Positions 44,858 to 55,746 of a stretch of 64,000 bases of DNA are shown one piece after another. The stretch's first letter is position 1; the number at the start of each line of letters is the position of its first letter. The stretch lies in NCBI GenBank assembly GCA_963732005.1, contig CAVSXT010000004.1, positions 558,001 to 622,000 on the forward strand, read 5' to 3'. Made by a program: the position numbers and the translations under genes. The stretch comes from JASLEW01 sp963732005 (GTDB lineage: Bacteria; Acidobacteriota; Thermoanaerobaculia; Multivoradales; UBA5704). The notes under the pieces are model-generated. The model was given only the letters and a program-made list of their open reading frames with translations. It searched no databases and was not told the DNA's origin.

Positions 44858-44925
44858 CGGCCCCGCCGGCCGTCCTGCCGAGCCTCGCGATAGAATCGCA
44901 GCGCACGCGCAGTCGAGGGAGGTCC

Positions 44926-47900
44926 GTGTCGCGAACCTGGATGCCGGTCCTGGTGGTGGGCGCGCTCGCCCTGAAGCTCGCGGCTGCCGCCGAGCCCCCG
45001 GGCGCGGTGGCGGCCGCCGCGCACGCCCCGGCGGAGCGCCTGCCGGTGCGGGTCTACACCGTCGACGACGGCCTGGCGGGCGACGAGGTCAGCGCCATCC
45101 TGCAGGACTCCCGCGGCTTCCTCTGGATTGCCACCGACAACGGTCTCAGCCGCTTCGACGGCGCGCGCTTCACCGGCTACGACACGCTGCAAGGTCTGCC
45201 CAGCCCGCACGTCAACGTGCTGGCCGAGGACGCGGGCGGCGGCCTGCTGGCGGGCACCACCGCCGGCCTGGCGCGGCTCGACCCCGGCCCGGCGCCGGCA
45301 GGCAGGCTGCCGCGCGGCACCGCCGCCGCGCCCGCGCCGCCAGGGAGCAGGGCGGCCACCGGCCCGGCGCCGCGGGCCTTCACGCCGATGCCGGACGCGA
45401 GCGGGCGCCTGCGCCGCCGGACCGGGGCGTTGCTGGCGGCCGGCGGCGCGGTCTGGTCGGCGGGCTTCGCGGCGGACGGCGGCCTCTTCCGCCTGCCGCC
45501 GCCGGGGCGTGCCGGCGCCGACCCGGAGGAGGCAAGGCTGGCCTCCGGCGCGCCGGTGCCGTGGGTGACGGCGCTGGCGCCCGACGGCGCCGGCGGGCTC
45601 TGGGTGGGGGAGCGGACCGGCCTCCGGCACCGGCTCGCCGACGGCCAGTGGATCGATTGGCCGATCCTGCCGCTGCCACGGTGGGAAGCGGTGGCGGCCC
45701 TGCTGCTCGACGCCCAGCAGCGCCTGTGGGTCGAAACCACCAGCGCGGTCTACGTGGTCAAGCCTGGCCCCCCGAGCGCGGCGCCGGAGGCCGGAGCTTC
45801 CCTGCTCGAACGCGCCGCCGCCGGCAACTGCCGCCAGCCGGGCTCGGCAGCGCCGCGCCTGCCGGAGGCGCCCGGGGAGGTATGCCGCTTCGACGCCGCT
45901 GCCGGGTTGGCGGGACCGCGCCGGGCGGCGCCGGCGGCGGGCGGCGCGCATCCGTCGGGCGGCATGCTGCAGACCCGGGACGGCCGGATCTGGATCGCCG
46001 GCGGCGGCGGCCTCAGCGAGTTCGACGGCCACGGCTTCCGCGGCTACACCGGGCGCAACGGCCTGCCGGATGACGAGCTCACCTGCCTCGCCGAGGATCG
46101 CGACGGCAACCTCTGGGCGGGCACCCGCTCGCACGGCCTGATGCGCCTGGCGCACGACGGCTTCCTCACCTATGGCGTGCCGGCGGCCGCCGGCCTCCCC
46201 GACCGCCTGGGGCCGCCGGCGCCCGCGGCGCGGATCGCGGTGGCGGAGATCTTCGAGGCCGGCGGCTCGCGGCTCTACGTCTGGGGCAGCAACCGCGGCC
46301 ATCCCGCCCTCCTGGCCTTCGATGGCGAGCAGCTGGTGGACGTGACGCCGGAGGTCCTGGAGCGCGCCGCCTACCCGGAACGGGGACGCCACCAGATCCT
46401 CGCCGCCGAGGCCGGCAGCGACCTCTGGCTGGGCGGCGCCGCCGGCATCTGGCGTTTCCCGAAGCTCGAGCAGCCGTCGCTGTTGCGGCGTGCGGCGGGC
46501 AGCTTCTGGCGGGCTCCCGACGATCTCGGCGAGCTGTTCCGCCTGTTCGCGGACTCGCGCGGCCGGCTGTGGGTCTCGGGGCGCGGCAGCCAGGAGCCGG
46601 CGGCCGGCGGCCGGGCGACGACGATCGCACGCTGGGACCCGGGCAGCGGCCGGTTCAGCGGCGTGCCGGAGATCGAGCGTCTGGGGCGCGGCGCGCCGTC
46701 GGCGTTTGCCGAGGACCCGTTCGGCAGCCTCTGGATCGGTTTCTCCGGCGGCGGTCTGGCGCGCCTGCGCGGCGAGGCGGCGGACCTCTTCCTGAGCGGC
46801 GGGGTGCCGGCGGGCGCCGTCAACGACCTGATGATCGACAGCCGCAACCGCCTGTGGGCGGCCACCGCCGACGGCGGCGCGTTGCGGATCGAGGGGCTCG
46901 ACGCCGCCCGGCCGCGCGCCACCGTCTACGGCAACGCCCAGGGGCTGTCGAGCGACCGCATCCTGTGCCTGGCCGAGGATCGGCGCGGCATGATCTACCT
47001 CGGGCACGGCAAGGGCATCGACCGGCTGGACCCGCAGACCGGCCGCGTGCTCACCCTCACCACCGCCGACGGGCTGCCTTCGAGCATCGTCAACGCCGCC
47101 TATCGCGCCGCCGACGGCAGCCTCTGGTTCGGCACCCCCGCCGGCCCGGCCCGCTACCTGCCGGACCTCCCGCACAGCGAGACGCCGCCGCCGATCTTCC
47201 TGAGCGGCCTGCTGGTCAACGGCGTGCCCGCGCCGGTGCCGGCGCTGGGGGTGCGCAGCCTGGCGGGCCTCGAGCTGCCCGCCGGCCGTAACCAGGTGGA
47301 GGTCCGCTTCACCGGCATCAGCTTCGCCCACGGTGCCGGCCTGCGCTACCAGTACCGCCTGGACGGGTCGGCGGCGGGCTGGAGCGAGCCGCAGGCCGAG
47401 CGCTGGGTGCAGCTGGCCGACCTGGCGCCGGGCAGCTACCGCTACCAGTTCCGGGCGGTGACGCCCGACCACGTGGCGAGCGCCATCCCCGCCACCCTGG
47501 CGTTCACCCTGCCGCGGCCGCTCTGGCAGCGCTGGTGGTTCCTGGTGCCAGCCGCCGCCGCCGTGGCGCTGCTCGGCTGGGCGCTCCATCGCGCGCAGCT
47601 GGCGCGGCTGCTGGAGCTCGAGCGGGTGCGCACCAGGATCGCCGCCGACCTGCACGACGACCTCAGCTCGAGCCTGGCGCGCATCTCGATCCTCTCCGAG
47701 CTGGCCCGGCGCCGGCTGGCCGACCCGGAGGCGCTGGAGGCGACCCTGGTCGACCAGATCGGCGAGACGGCGCGCGAGCTGATGGAGATGACCGGCGACA
47801 TCGTCTGGGCCATCGACGCCCGGCGCGACGACCTCGAGAGCCTGCTGGCGCGCATCCGGCGCTTCGCCGGCGACCTGCTCGAAGCGCGCGGCGTCAACGT

Positions 47901-48243
47901 CGCGTTCGCATCGCCGGCGGGCGCCGCCGCGATCGCGCTGCGCCCCGAGGCCAAGCGGGAGCTCTACCTGGTGCTCAAGGAGGCGGTCCACAACGCCGCC
48001 CGCCACGCGCGCGCCAGGGAGGTGCGCATCGAGGTGGCGGCGGCGGACGGCGAGCTGGTGGCCGTGGTGCGCGACGACGGCGTCGGCTTCGTTGCCGGCG
48101 GCAGCGGTGCGGGCGGCGGCGGCGGCCGCTCCGGGCACGGCCTGCGCAACATCCGCGAGCGCGCGGCGAAGCTCGGCGCCAAGCTCTCGGTGGACTCGGC
48201 GCCGGGCGCCGGCACCTGCGTGCGCCTGAGCCTGCGGCTGTGA
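44926..48243 (+). CDS. Reg_prop/Y_Y_Y sensor histidine kinase (NarX-type kinase core)
   Basis: 1105 residues from the GTG at 44926 (GGGAGG at 44917-44922). After a signal segment, a large periplasmic region carries two-component-regulator propeller repeats: DDGLAGDEVSAILQDSRGFL, then WIATDNGLSRFDG, GLPDDELTCLAEDRDGNLWA and GLSSDRILCLAEDRRGMIYL. A Y_Y_Y domain follows (about 785-862: LRYQYRLDGSAAGW). One helix (about 870-890) leads to a HisKA_3 domain with phospho-acceptor H910 in AADLHDDLSSSLARISILSE and an HATPase (EAVHNAARHARAREV, GHGLRNIRERAAKLGA). The response regulator is encoded 68 bp downstream. The ligand is unknown; relatives often sense carbohydrates. Confidence 0.94.
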   Translation: MSRTWMPVLVVGALALKLAAAAEPPGAVAAAAHAPAERLPVRVYTVDDGLAGDEVSAILQDSRGFLWIATDNGLSRFDGARFTGYDTLQGLPSPHVNVLAEDAGGGLLAGTTAGLARLDPGPAPAGRLPRGTAAAPAPPGSRAATGPAPRAFTPMPDASGRLRRRTGALLAAGGAVWSAGFAADGGLFRLPPPGRAGADPEEARLASGAPVPWVTALAPDGAGGLWVGERTGLRHRLADGQWIDWPILPLPRWEAVAALLLDAQQRLWVETTSAVYVVKPGPPSAAPEAGASLLERAAAGNCRQPGSAAPRLPEAPGEVCRFDAAAGLAGPRRAAPAAGGAHPSGGMLQTRDGRIWIAGGGGLSEFDGHGFRGYTGRNGLPDDELTCLAEDRDGNLWAGTRSHGLMRLAHDGFLTYGVPAAAGLPDRLGPPAPAARIAVAEIFEAGGSRLYVWGSNRGHPALLAFDGEQLVDVTPEVLERAAYPERGRHQILAAEAGSDLWLGGAAGIWRFPKLEQPSLLRRAAGSFWRAPDDLGELFRLFADSRGRLWVSGRGSQEPAAGGRATTIARWDPGSGRFSGVPEIERLGRGAPSAFAEDPFGSLWIGFSGGGLARLRGEAADLFLSGGVPAGAVNDLMIDSRNRLWAATADGGALRIEGLDAARPRATVYGNAQGLSSDRILCLAEDRRGMIYLGHGKGIDRLDPQTGRVLTLTTADGLPSSIVNAAYRAADGSLWFGTPAGPARYLPDLPHSETPPPIFLSGLLVNGVPAPVPALGVRSLAGLELPAGRNQVEVRFTGISFAHGAGLRYQYRLDGSAAGWSEPQAERWVQLADLAPGSYRYQFRAVTPDHVASAIPATLAFTLPRPLWQRWWFLVPAAAAVALLGWALHRAQLARLLELERVRTRIAADLHDDLSSSLARISILSELARRRLADPEALEATLVDQIGETARELMEMTGDIVWAIDARRDDLESLLARIRRFAGDLLEARGVNVAFASPAGAAAIALRPEAKRELYLVLKEAVHNAARHARAREVRIEVAAADGELVAVVRDDGVGFVAGGSGAGGGGGRSGHGLRNIRERAAKLGAKLSVDSAPGAGTCVRLSLRL

Positions 48244-48311
48244 GGGCCGGGGCGCATGATCATGCCTGGCGCGCCGCCCGCGGCAGGCGATAGGCTGGGA
48301 TCGGAAGCGCC

Positions 48312-48959
48312 ATGATCGAATCTGCACCCATCCGCGTCACCATCGTCGAGGACGACCGCGGCACCCGCGACGGCCTGCGGCTGCTGGTGGACGGCACGCC
48401 GGGGTACCGCTGCCTCGCCGCCTTCGCCTCGCTCGAACAGGTCCTGGCGGCCAGGGGAGGCGAGCCGCCCGACGTGGTCCTGCTCGACATCATGCTGCCG
48501 GGGGAGCCCGGCTCGCGGGGTGTCGCCGCGCTCCGCGAGCGCTGGCCGGGGGCGGCGGTCCTCATGCTCACCGCCTTCGAAGACGAGGACAAGATCTTCG
48601 AATCGCTGTGCAACGGCGCCACCGGCTACCTGCTCAAGCGCACGCCGCCGGCGCGGCTGCTCGAAGCGGTTCGCGAGGCGCGCGACGGCGGCGCGCCGAT
48701 GTCCCCCGAGATCGCGCGCAAGGTGGTGGAGCTGTTCCGGCGCACCGCCCCGCCGGTGGCGCTGCAGGAAGCGCTGACGCCGCAGGAGGTGCAGCTGCTG
48801 CGGCTGCTGGCCGAAGGCTGCAGCTACCAGACGGCGGGCGGCCAGCTCGGCATCAGCATCAACACCGTGCGCAACTACATCCGCAACGTCTACGAGAAGC
48901 TGCAGGTCCACACCAAGTCCGCGGCGGTGAGCAAGGCGATGCGCGCCGGGCTGCTCTGA
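48312..48959 (+). CDS. NarL/LuxR-family response regulator
   Basis: 215 residues, ATG at 48312. The receiver domain has acidic VEDDRG, phospho-acceptor D59 in VVLLDIMLPG, and LLKRTPP with the conserved lysine. The C-terminal LuxR helix-turn-helix reads ALTPQEVQLLRLLAEGCSYQ, then GISINTVRNYIRNVYEKLQV and HTKSAAVSKAMRAGLL. It is the cognate partner of the adjacent HisKA_3 kinase and probably a DNA-binding activator. A -10-like TAGGCT lies at 48291-48296, though it may simply be cotranscribed with the kinase. Confidence 0.95.
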   Translation: MIESAPIRVTIVEDDRGTRDGLRLLVDGTPGYRCLAAFASLEQVLAARGGEPPDVVLLDIMLPGEPGSRGVAALRERWPGAAVLMLTAFEDEDKIFESLCNGATGYLLKRTPPARLLEAVREARDGGAPMSPEIARKVVELFRRTAPPVALQEALTPQEVQLLRLLAEGCSYQTAGGQLGISINTVRNYIRNVYEKLQVHTKSAAVSKAMRAGLL

Positions 48960-49029
48960 GCCGCCAGCCACTGCCGGCCCTTTTTCGTCGCGACCCCAGC
49001 CCTGGGGCCGCGTTGGATCAGGCTCGTAT

Positions 49030-49058
49030 TTGCGCTATAGCAGCAATTCAGCCATAAT
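49030..49058 (+). promoter_or_regulatory. Candidate promoter of the exported-protein gene
   Basis: TTGCGC (49030-49035), 17-bp spacer, CATAAT (49053-49058, 5/6 of the -10 consensus). It lies about 105 bp upstream of the ATG at 49165 in a locally AT-richer stretch. The rest of 48960-49164 holds only a small CCCCAG/CTGGGG hairpin near 48994-49007. Confidence 0.4.
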
Positions 49059-49164
49059 CGTCCAAAGCCCCATCAAGTGGATTTTCCCACTCTCGGGCGC
49101 ATCGAGCCGAGGGCGCCGGCGTCTCTCCGCCGCTGCCTGTTCCGGTTTTGAAAAGGAGGAATTC

Positions 49165-50019
49165 ATGAATCTGACAGTGCTTCGTCACACCGCATCGCTG
49201 CTGCTCCTCGTCGCCTCGACCACCCGGGCGGGTCTTGCCGACGGCGTCCCATCGCGGATCGACCGCCTGCGAACCCCGTCGCCGGCGCCGTCCGACGTCG
49301 GACTGACCTTCCCGACGACGGCGGTCGGCAGCACCTCCACCATCCATTGCGAAGGTTTTTGCTTCCGGCAGCTCACCAGCCCTGAAGGCAGCTGTGACGC
49401 CGCGAACACGGCAACCCTGGATCATGCTCCCGCGGCGCCGTTCGCGGCGTTCAACTTCCGCAAGGGCAGCGCCAGCGGCTGCGGCGGTACGCCGGTCAGC
49501 CTGCCGGTCTCGCTCAACGCCGGTGAAGCGGTCTGGTTCGACTTGAATTTCTCGCCGACGAGCAACGGCACCTTCACCGATGCCTTGACTCTCACCGCCT
49601 TCAGCTTCGATCTCTCCGGATCGACGCCCAACGCCGGCGGTGGCTGCGTCGCCAATGCCACGACTCTCTGCATCGACCAGAATCCCGGCGATGGCCGCTT
49701 CCAGATCCAGGTCAACTACAGCACTGCCCAGGGCGGCGGTCTCGCCGGAGCCGGCGATGCCATTGGCCTCTCCAGCCTTGGCGTCACCGAGGGCGGCCTG
49801 TTCTGGTTCTTCGCCTCGAACAACCCGGAGATGCTGATCAAGATCATCGATGGCTGTGCCCTGAACTCGAGCTTTTGGGTCTTCTACGCGGCCACCACCA
49901 ACGTCGGCTTCACGGTCATCGTGACCGACACCTTCACCGGCAATCAGGCGACCTACCATAACCAGGACGAGTCGGCGGCGCCGCCGGTACAAGATACCGG
50001 CGCACTGCCCTGCCCATGA
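49165..50019 (+). CDS. Exported protein with C-terminal 'WVFYAATTNVGFT' domain, function unknown
   Basis: 284 residues. The ATG at 49165 follows AAAAGGAGGAATTC, an ideal ribosome-binding site. A signal peptide (LRHTASLLLLVASTTRAGLA) precedes a strand-rich, cysteine-containing mature protein. The C-terminus reads MLIKIIDGCALNSSFWVFYA, then ATTNVGFTVIVTDTFTGNQA and ends PPVQDTGALPCP. I have seen this ending in many secreted Acidobacteriota proteins of unknown role. Strong translation signals and an own promoter suggest high expression. No enzymatic motif is visible. Confidence 0.8.
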   Translation: MNLTVLRHTASLLLLVASTTRAGLADGVPSRIDRLRTPSPAPSDVGLTFPTTAVGSTSTIHCEGFCFRQLTSPEGSCDAANTATLDHAPAAPFAAFNFRKGSASGCGGTPVSLPVSLNAGEAVWFDLNFSPTSNGTFTDALTLTAFSFDLSGSTPNAGGGCVANATTLCIDQNPGDGRFQIQVNYSTAQGGGLAGAGDAIGLSSLGVTEGGLFWFFASNNPEMLIKIIDGCALNSSFWVFYAATTNVGFTVIVTDTFTGNQATYHNQDESAAPPVQDTGALPCP

Positions 50020-50098
50020 GCAGCTGAGCCGCCACCACCGACCGCGCCGCAGGTCGAGGGCGAGCCCCCGCGGTAGGAGGGGCCGCCCCGGCCTGCCG

Positions 50099-50121
50099 GC
50101 GGGCACTCGCGGCGTGCCCGC
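50099..50121 (+). terminator. GC-rich hairpin, possible terminator
   Basis: GCGGGCAC (50099-50106) and GTGCCCGC (50114-50121) pair perfectly with a 7-nt loop. A second inverted repeat (GCCCCCG 50122-50128 / CGGGGGC 50147-50153) follows. They lie 80-130 bp after the exported-protein stop, with no T-tract. Confidence 0.35.
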
Positions 50122-51362
50122 GCCCCCGGTTGGCACCCCTCGTGCACGGGGGCTACGGCGAGATGCAGCTTCCCTGGGTCCGACGTCTTTTGCCGAGAAT
50201 CGATCGCAGCTCGTGAGCCAGGCCAGGGGCGCGACGCTGCCGCCGTCGTTCGCCGGCGTCCAGGAGCCGATCCGCGACGAGCTCTGGGGCGTCGAGCGCC
50301 TCGAGCAGCACGCGGCGGCGCTCGCCCGCGCGCAGCGGGTGCGCCGCGGGCGGCCCTGGGACCGCCGGCTGCGGCCCCGGGTGTGGCAGAACGGCAGGGT
50401 GCTGCTGGCCTCCTACCGCGCCATCGCCGAATCGCTGCGGGCGGAGCGCGCGATGACACCGGCGGCGGAGTGGCTGGTCGACAACTTCCACCTCGTCGAG
50501 GAGCAGCTGCGCGAGATCCGCGAGGACCTGCCGGCGGCCTTCTATCGCCAGCTGCCGAAGCTCCGCGACGGCGCCCTGCGCGGCTACCCGCGGGTCTACG
50601 CGCTCGCCCACGATTTCGTCGCCCATACCGACAGCCGGTTCGACGAGGAGGCGCTGCGGCGCTTCGTCAGCGCCTACCAGCGGGTGCAGCCGCTGACCAT
50701 CGGCGAGCTCTGGGCGGTGGCGATCTCGCTGCGCGTGGTCCTGGTCGAGAACCTGCGCCGCCTGGCCGAGAGGCTGGTGCGGGGGCGCGCGGCGCGCGAG
50801 CAGGCCGAAGCCCTGGCCGACCGGCTGCTCGCCGGCGGCCGCGAGGCGCAGTCCGAGGCGCCCCTGCGGCGCTACGAGGACGGCCCGCTCGACGTCGCCT
50901 TCGCCGTGGCGCTGCTGGGCCGCCTGCGCGACCGAGACCCGCAGGTGACCCCCGCCCTCGCCTGGCTGGACCGCCGCCTGGCGGAGCAGGGCACGACCGC
51001 CGACGAGGTGGTCGCTGTCGAGCACCAGCGCCAGGCGGCGATGAACGCCACGGTGCGCAACGTGATCACCAGCATGCGCCTGATCTCGGCCTTCGACTGG
51101 GCGGCGTTCTTCGAGGGCGTCAGCCTGGTGGACGCGGAGCTGGCGGCGCGATCCCGGCTACCTGGCCGGCGGAGTTCGCCACCCGCGACCGCTACCGGCA
51201 CGCGGTGGAGGAGCTGGCGCGCGGCTCCCGCCTCTCGCAGATCGAGATCGCGCGGCGGGCGGTGCGCCAGACCGCCGGGATCTGACGGCCGCCAGGCGGA
51301 TCCGGGTTACTACCTCATCTGCCGGCGGGCGCGCGGCCTTCGAGCGCGAGGTCGGCTACCGC

Positions 51363-54300
51363 GTGCCGCCACGGCAATGGTTGCGGCGGGCCTTCTTCGC
51401 CTGGGCGACCCCCGGCTACCTCGGCACGCTCGCGGCCGCCGCCGCGCTGGCACTGGCGCTGCCGCTCTGGCGCGCCGCCGGTGCCGGCAATGCGGCGGCG
51501 CTGCTGTTTTGGCTCGGCCTGCTGGCGCTGGTGCCGGCCTCAGATCTGGCGGTGCAGCTGGTCAACGCCTGGGTGATGGAGCGCTACGGGCCGCGGGTCC
51601 TGCCGCGGCTCGAGCTGCGCGGCGGCGTGCCGCCGGAGCTGCGGACCCTGGTGGCGGTGCCGACCCTGCTCACCGCCGCCGCCGAGATCGAGGAGCAGGT
51701 CGCCCGCCTCGAGGTGCACTACCTCGCCAACAGCGAGGAGGAGCTGCGCTTCGCGCTGCTCTCCGACTGGACCGACGCCGCCGCCGCGACCATGCCCGGC
51801 GACGAGGAGCTGCTGGCGGCGGCACGGGCGGGCGTCGCGCGCCTCAACGCCCGCCACGGCCCCGCCGGCGGCGGCGAGCCGCGCTTCGTGCTGCTGCACC
51901 GGCGGCGGGTGTGGAACCCGCGCGAGGGGCGCTGGCTGGGCTGGGAGCGCAAGCGCGGCAAGCTCGAGGAGCTCAACCGCCTGCTGCGCGGCGACCGCGA
52001 GACTACCTTTCTGCCCGTGGCAGCCGCCGGCGACGCCGGCGATACCGGCGCGATCGGCGATCTTGGCGATCTTGGCGATATTGGCAACGCCGGTGCCGCG
52101 GCGACTGCCGACGATGGGAACGCCGCGGCCTCGGCTGCGCCGCCCTACGCGCCCGGCTCGATCCGTTTCGTGATCACCCTGGACGCCGACACCCGGCTGC
52201 CGCGAGAGGTCGCCCGGCGCCTCATCGGCACCCTGGCTCACCCGCTCAACCGGCCGCGCTTCGACGCGCGCCGCGGCCGGGTGGTGGAGGGCTACGGCAT
52301 CCTGCAACCGCGGGTCACGCCGTCGCTGCCGTCGGCAAGCGAGGGGTCGCTCTTCCAGCGCATCTTTTCGGGCCCGGCAGGCATCGATCCCTACGCCGCC
52401 GCCGTCTCCGACGTCTACCAGGACCTGTTCGGCGAGGGCTCGTTCACCGGCAAGGGGATCTACGACGTGGATGCCTTCAGCGTCGCCCTGGCCGGCAAGG
52501 TGCCCGAGAACACGCTGCTCAGCCACGACCTGTTCGAGGGGCTCTTCGCCCGCACCGGCCTGGTCACCGACGTCGAGCTGCTCGAGGAGTTCCCTTCCCA
52601 TTACCAGGCCGCCGCCGCCCGGCAGCACCGCTGGGCGCGCGGCGACTGGCAGCTGCTGCCCTGGATCTTCGGCCGCGGGCGCACCGGCATCCCGGCGATC
52701 AGCCGCTTCAAGATGCTCGACAACCTGCGGCGGACGCTGGCGGCCCCCGCCGGCTACCTGCTGCTGCTGAGCGCCTGGACGCTGCCCGGCGCCTCTCCCG
52801 GCCTGTGGACGGCGTTCTGGCTGGCGACCATCGCCATCCCCGGGTTCCTTGGCCTGCTCTACTCGGCGGTGCCGCGCCGGCGCGGCATCTCCAAGCGCAG
52901 CCACCTGCGCGCCTTCGCCGGCGATCTCGTCCTGGCGGCCGCGCGGGTGGCGCTGCGGGTCGCTTTCCTCGCCGACCAGGCCTGGCGGATGAGCGACGCC
53001 ATCGTGCGCACCCTGTTCCGAGTCTACGGCTCCCGCCGCGGCCTGCTGCAGTGGGTGACCGCGGCACAGGCCAAGAGCGGGCTCGGCCTCGAGGCGCGGG
53101 TCTTCTACCGGCGCATGGCCGGCGGTCTCGGGCTTGCCGCCGCCGCCGCGGTGGCGGTGGCCGCGGTGGCCTCAGGGGTGGCGCGGGCCGCCGCCGGTCC
53201 GGCACCCGGCGGCTGGACGGTCTGGGCCTGGGCGGGGCCGCCGCTGCTGCTGTGGGCGCTGGCGCCGGCGCTGGCCCGCTGGTTGAGCCTGCCGCCCGCA
53301 CCGCTCGAGGCGTTGCCGCTGCCGGCGGCCGAGGCCCGCCAGCTGCGGCTCATCGCACGCCGCACCTGGCGGTTCTTCGAGACCTTCGTCGGCGCCGACG
53401 ACCATGCGCTGCCGCCCGACAACTTCCAGGAGTCGCCGCGGCCGGTGGTCGCCCATCGGACCTCGCCCACCAATCTCGGGCTGTACCTGCTCGCGGTCGT
53501 CGCCGCCCGCGACTTCGGCTGGCTGGGCACCCTCGATTGCGTCGAGCGCCTCGACGACACCCTGCGGACGATGCGGGGCCTCGACCGCTTCCGGGGGCAT
53601 TTCTACAACTGGTACGACACCAGGGAGGTCCGCCCGCTCGAACCGCGCTACGTCTCGACGGTCGACAGCGGCAACCTGGCCGGCGACCTGCTGGTGCTCG
53701 GCGAGGCCTGCCGCCGCCTCGCCGATCGGCCGCCGCTCGACGGGCAGGCGCTCGCCGGCATCGGCGACGCCGTGGCGGCGATCCATGCCGCGGCGCCGGC
53801 CAGCGCCGGCCGGCGCACCCAGACGGTCACCCGCCGCCAGCTCGACGAAGCGCTGGCGGCGGTGGCCGCCGCCCTGGCGCCGGCGCCGGCGACGCCGGCA
53901 CAGTGGGCGGCGCGGCTGGACCAGCTCGACTCCGGTCTGCATGCCGTGGCGGACGTGGCGCACGCGCTGGTCGGCGAGCAACGGCAAGGTGCCGATGCCG
54001 CGGCCTGGGACGAGGTGCTGGCCTGGACGGAGCTGGCGCAGGCGACGGTAACGAGCCATCGCCGCGACCTCGACGAGCTGCTGCCATGGGCGCGGCAGGC
54101 CGGCGCCCACCGCTTGCTCGAGGAGGTGCCGTCGATCACGGCGCTGCCGGACGCCTGCGCGGCGGCCAGGGAGAGCCAGTCGGCGGCGGCGGCCCCGCTG
54201 CCGGCGCCGCCGCCGCTGCCGGCCGCCCTCGACGCCGCCCTCGAACGGTCGGCCGCCGCCGCCGCCGGCCTGGCGCGCCGGCTGGGCGAGCTGGCGCGCA

Positions 54301-54525
54301 CCGCCGGCGAGCTGTTCACCGCCATGGATTTCCGCTTCCTCTACGATCCGGGCCGCAAGCTGTTCGCGATCGGCTATCGCGTCGCCGAGGCGGAGCTCGA
54401 CGGCAGCTACTACGACCTGCTCGCCTCCGAGGCCCGCTTGGCGAGCTTCATCGCCATCGCCAAGGAGGACGTGCCGGCGGCGCACTGGTTCCGGCTCGGC
54501 CGCCCGCTGACGCCGGTCGGATCGC
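51363..54525 (+). CDS. Longest intact segment of the cyclic glucan synthase: GT84 and start of glucoamylase-like domain
   Basis: An uninterrupted 3.1-kb frame, entered at VPPRQWLRRAFFAWATPGYL. It has membrane helices at the start and around 52740-52860 and 53110-53290, the nucleotide-sugar site FVITLDADTRLPR near 52170, and RQHRWARGDWQLLPWIFGRG near 52620. It contains the Gly-Asp insert from the 52029-52097 repeat and ends as the frame changes at LTPVGSR. On its own this piece could make the membrane synthase domain. Confidence 0.75.
52029..52097. repeat. 9-bp-period repeat inside the glucan synthase gene
   Basis: GGC-initial units in exact 9-bp phase start at 52029, 52038, 52047, 52056, 52065, 52074, 52083 and 52092 (the last begins GGT). 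They encode GDAGDTGAIGDLGDLGDIGN in a loop just before the conserved FVITLDADTRLPR motif. Confidence 0.8.
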
Positions 54526-54670
54526 GGCGCCGCGCTGGTCTCCTGGTCCGGCTCGATGTTCGAGTACCTGATGCCGGCCCTGGTGATGAGCGCGCCGCCG
54601 CACAGCCTGCTCGACCAGACCTGCCGGCTGGTGGTGCGGCGCCAGATCCAGTACGGCGCCGAGCGCAAGC

Positions 54671-55157
54671 GTGCCCTGGGGGGTCTCGGAGTCCGCCTTC
54701 AACGCCCGCGACCTCGAGCTCACCTACCAGTACTCGAATTTCGGCGTTCCCGGGCTCGGCTTGAAGCGCGGCCTCTCCGAGGACCTGGTGATCGCCCCCT
54801 ACGCCACCGCGCTGGCGGCGACGTTCGAGCCGCAGGCGGCCTGCCGCAACTTCGCCCGCCTCGAGCAGGCCGGCGCCGCCGGCCGCTACGGCTTCTACGA
54901 GGCGGTCGACTACACCGCCAGCCGGCTGCCGGAAGGCCAGGACCTGGCGGTGGTCTGCGCCTACATGGCGCACCACCAGGGCATGTCGCTGCTGGCGCTG
55001 GCCAACACCCTCGACGTCTGCCGCGACGGCGCCATGCCGGCGCGGTTCCACGCCGTGCCGATGGTGCAGGCCACCGAGCTGCTGCTGCAGGAGCGGACGC
55101 CGCGCGACGTGGCGGTGGCGCGGCCGCGCGCCGAGGAGGTGGCGGCGGCGGCGGCAG
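54671..55157 (+). CDS. Fragment of the glucan synthase: glucoamylase-like catalytic part
   Basis: Frame reading VPWGVSESAFNARDLELTYQ, then LGLKRGLSEDLVIAPYATAL and VVCAYMAHHQGMSLLALANT. These are the conserved motifs of the central glycosidase-like domain of cyclic glucan synthases. Entered by a +1 shift near 54670 and lost near 55157. Confidence 0.6.
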
Positions 55158-55178
55158 TCGGACGCGCTGGCGCCGCCG

Positions 55179-55668
55179 GTGGTGCGCCGCTATCGCTCCG
55201 CCCACGACGCGGTGCCGCGCACCCATCTGCTCGGCAACGGCCGCTACGCGGTGATGCTGACGGCGGCCGGCGCCGGCTACAGCCGGGTGCGGGAGCTGGC
55301 GGTCACCCGCTTCCGGGAGGACGTCACCCGCGACTGCTGGGGGAGCTTCATCTTCTTGCGCGACATGCAGAGCGGCGAGGTCTGGTCGGCGGGCTTCCAG
55401 GCGAGCGGCGTCGAGCCGGACAGCTACGAGGTCGTCTTCGCCGAGGACCGCGCCGAGATCCGGCGCCGCGACGGCGCCATCGCCTGCCGGCTCGAGGTGG
55501 TGGTGTCGCCGGAGGACGACGCCGAGGTCCGCCGGGTATCGCTCACCAATCACGGCCTGCGGCCGCGCGAGATCGAGGTGACCTCCTACGCCGAGGTGGT
55601 GCTGGCGCCGCCCGGCGCCGACGTCGCTCATCCCGCCTTCTCGAACCTGTTCGTGGAGACCGAGCATA
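55179..55668 (+). CDS. Fragment of the glucan synthase: first GH94 N-terminal sandwich
   Basis: Reads VRRYRSAHDAVPRTHLLGNG, then RYAVMLTAAGAGYSRVRELA and GSFIFLRDMQSGEVWSAGFQ, the start of a glycosyltransferase-36/GH94 N-terminal domain. The frame is lost after FVETEH, near 55668. Confidence 0.6.
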
Positions 55669-55746
55669 TCGGCCGGCCTGGACGCGCTGCTCGCCTCGCG
55701 GCGGCCGCAGGCCGAGGGCGATCCGCGCCCCTGGGCGGCGCACGTC

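Noticed and set aside
44800..48327. 1175-codon minus-strand open frame opposite the sensor kinase
   Set aside because: No recognisable domain; the plus strand shows a full Reg_prop/Y_Y_Y kinase with phospho-His and ATPase motifs.
48981..49007. T5 run and CCCCAG/CTGGGG hairpin after the response regulator gene
   Set aside because: The T-run lies before, not after, the hairpin on the plus strand, and on the minus strand the hairpin is followed by A residues. It does not fit an intrinsic terminator.
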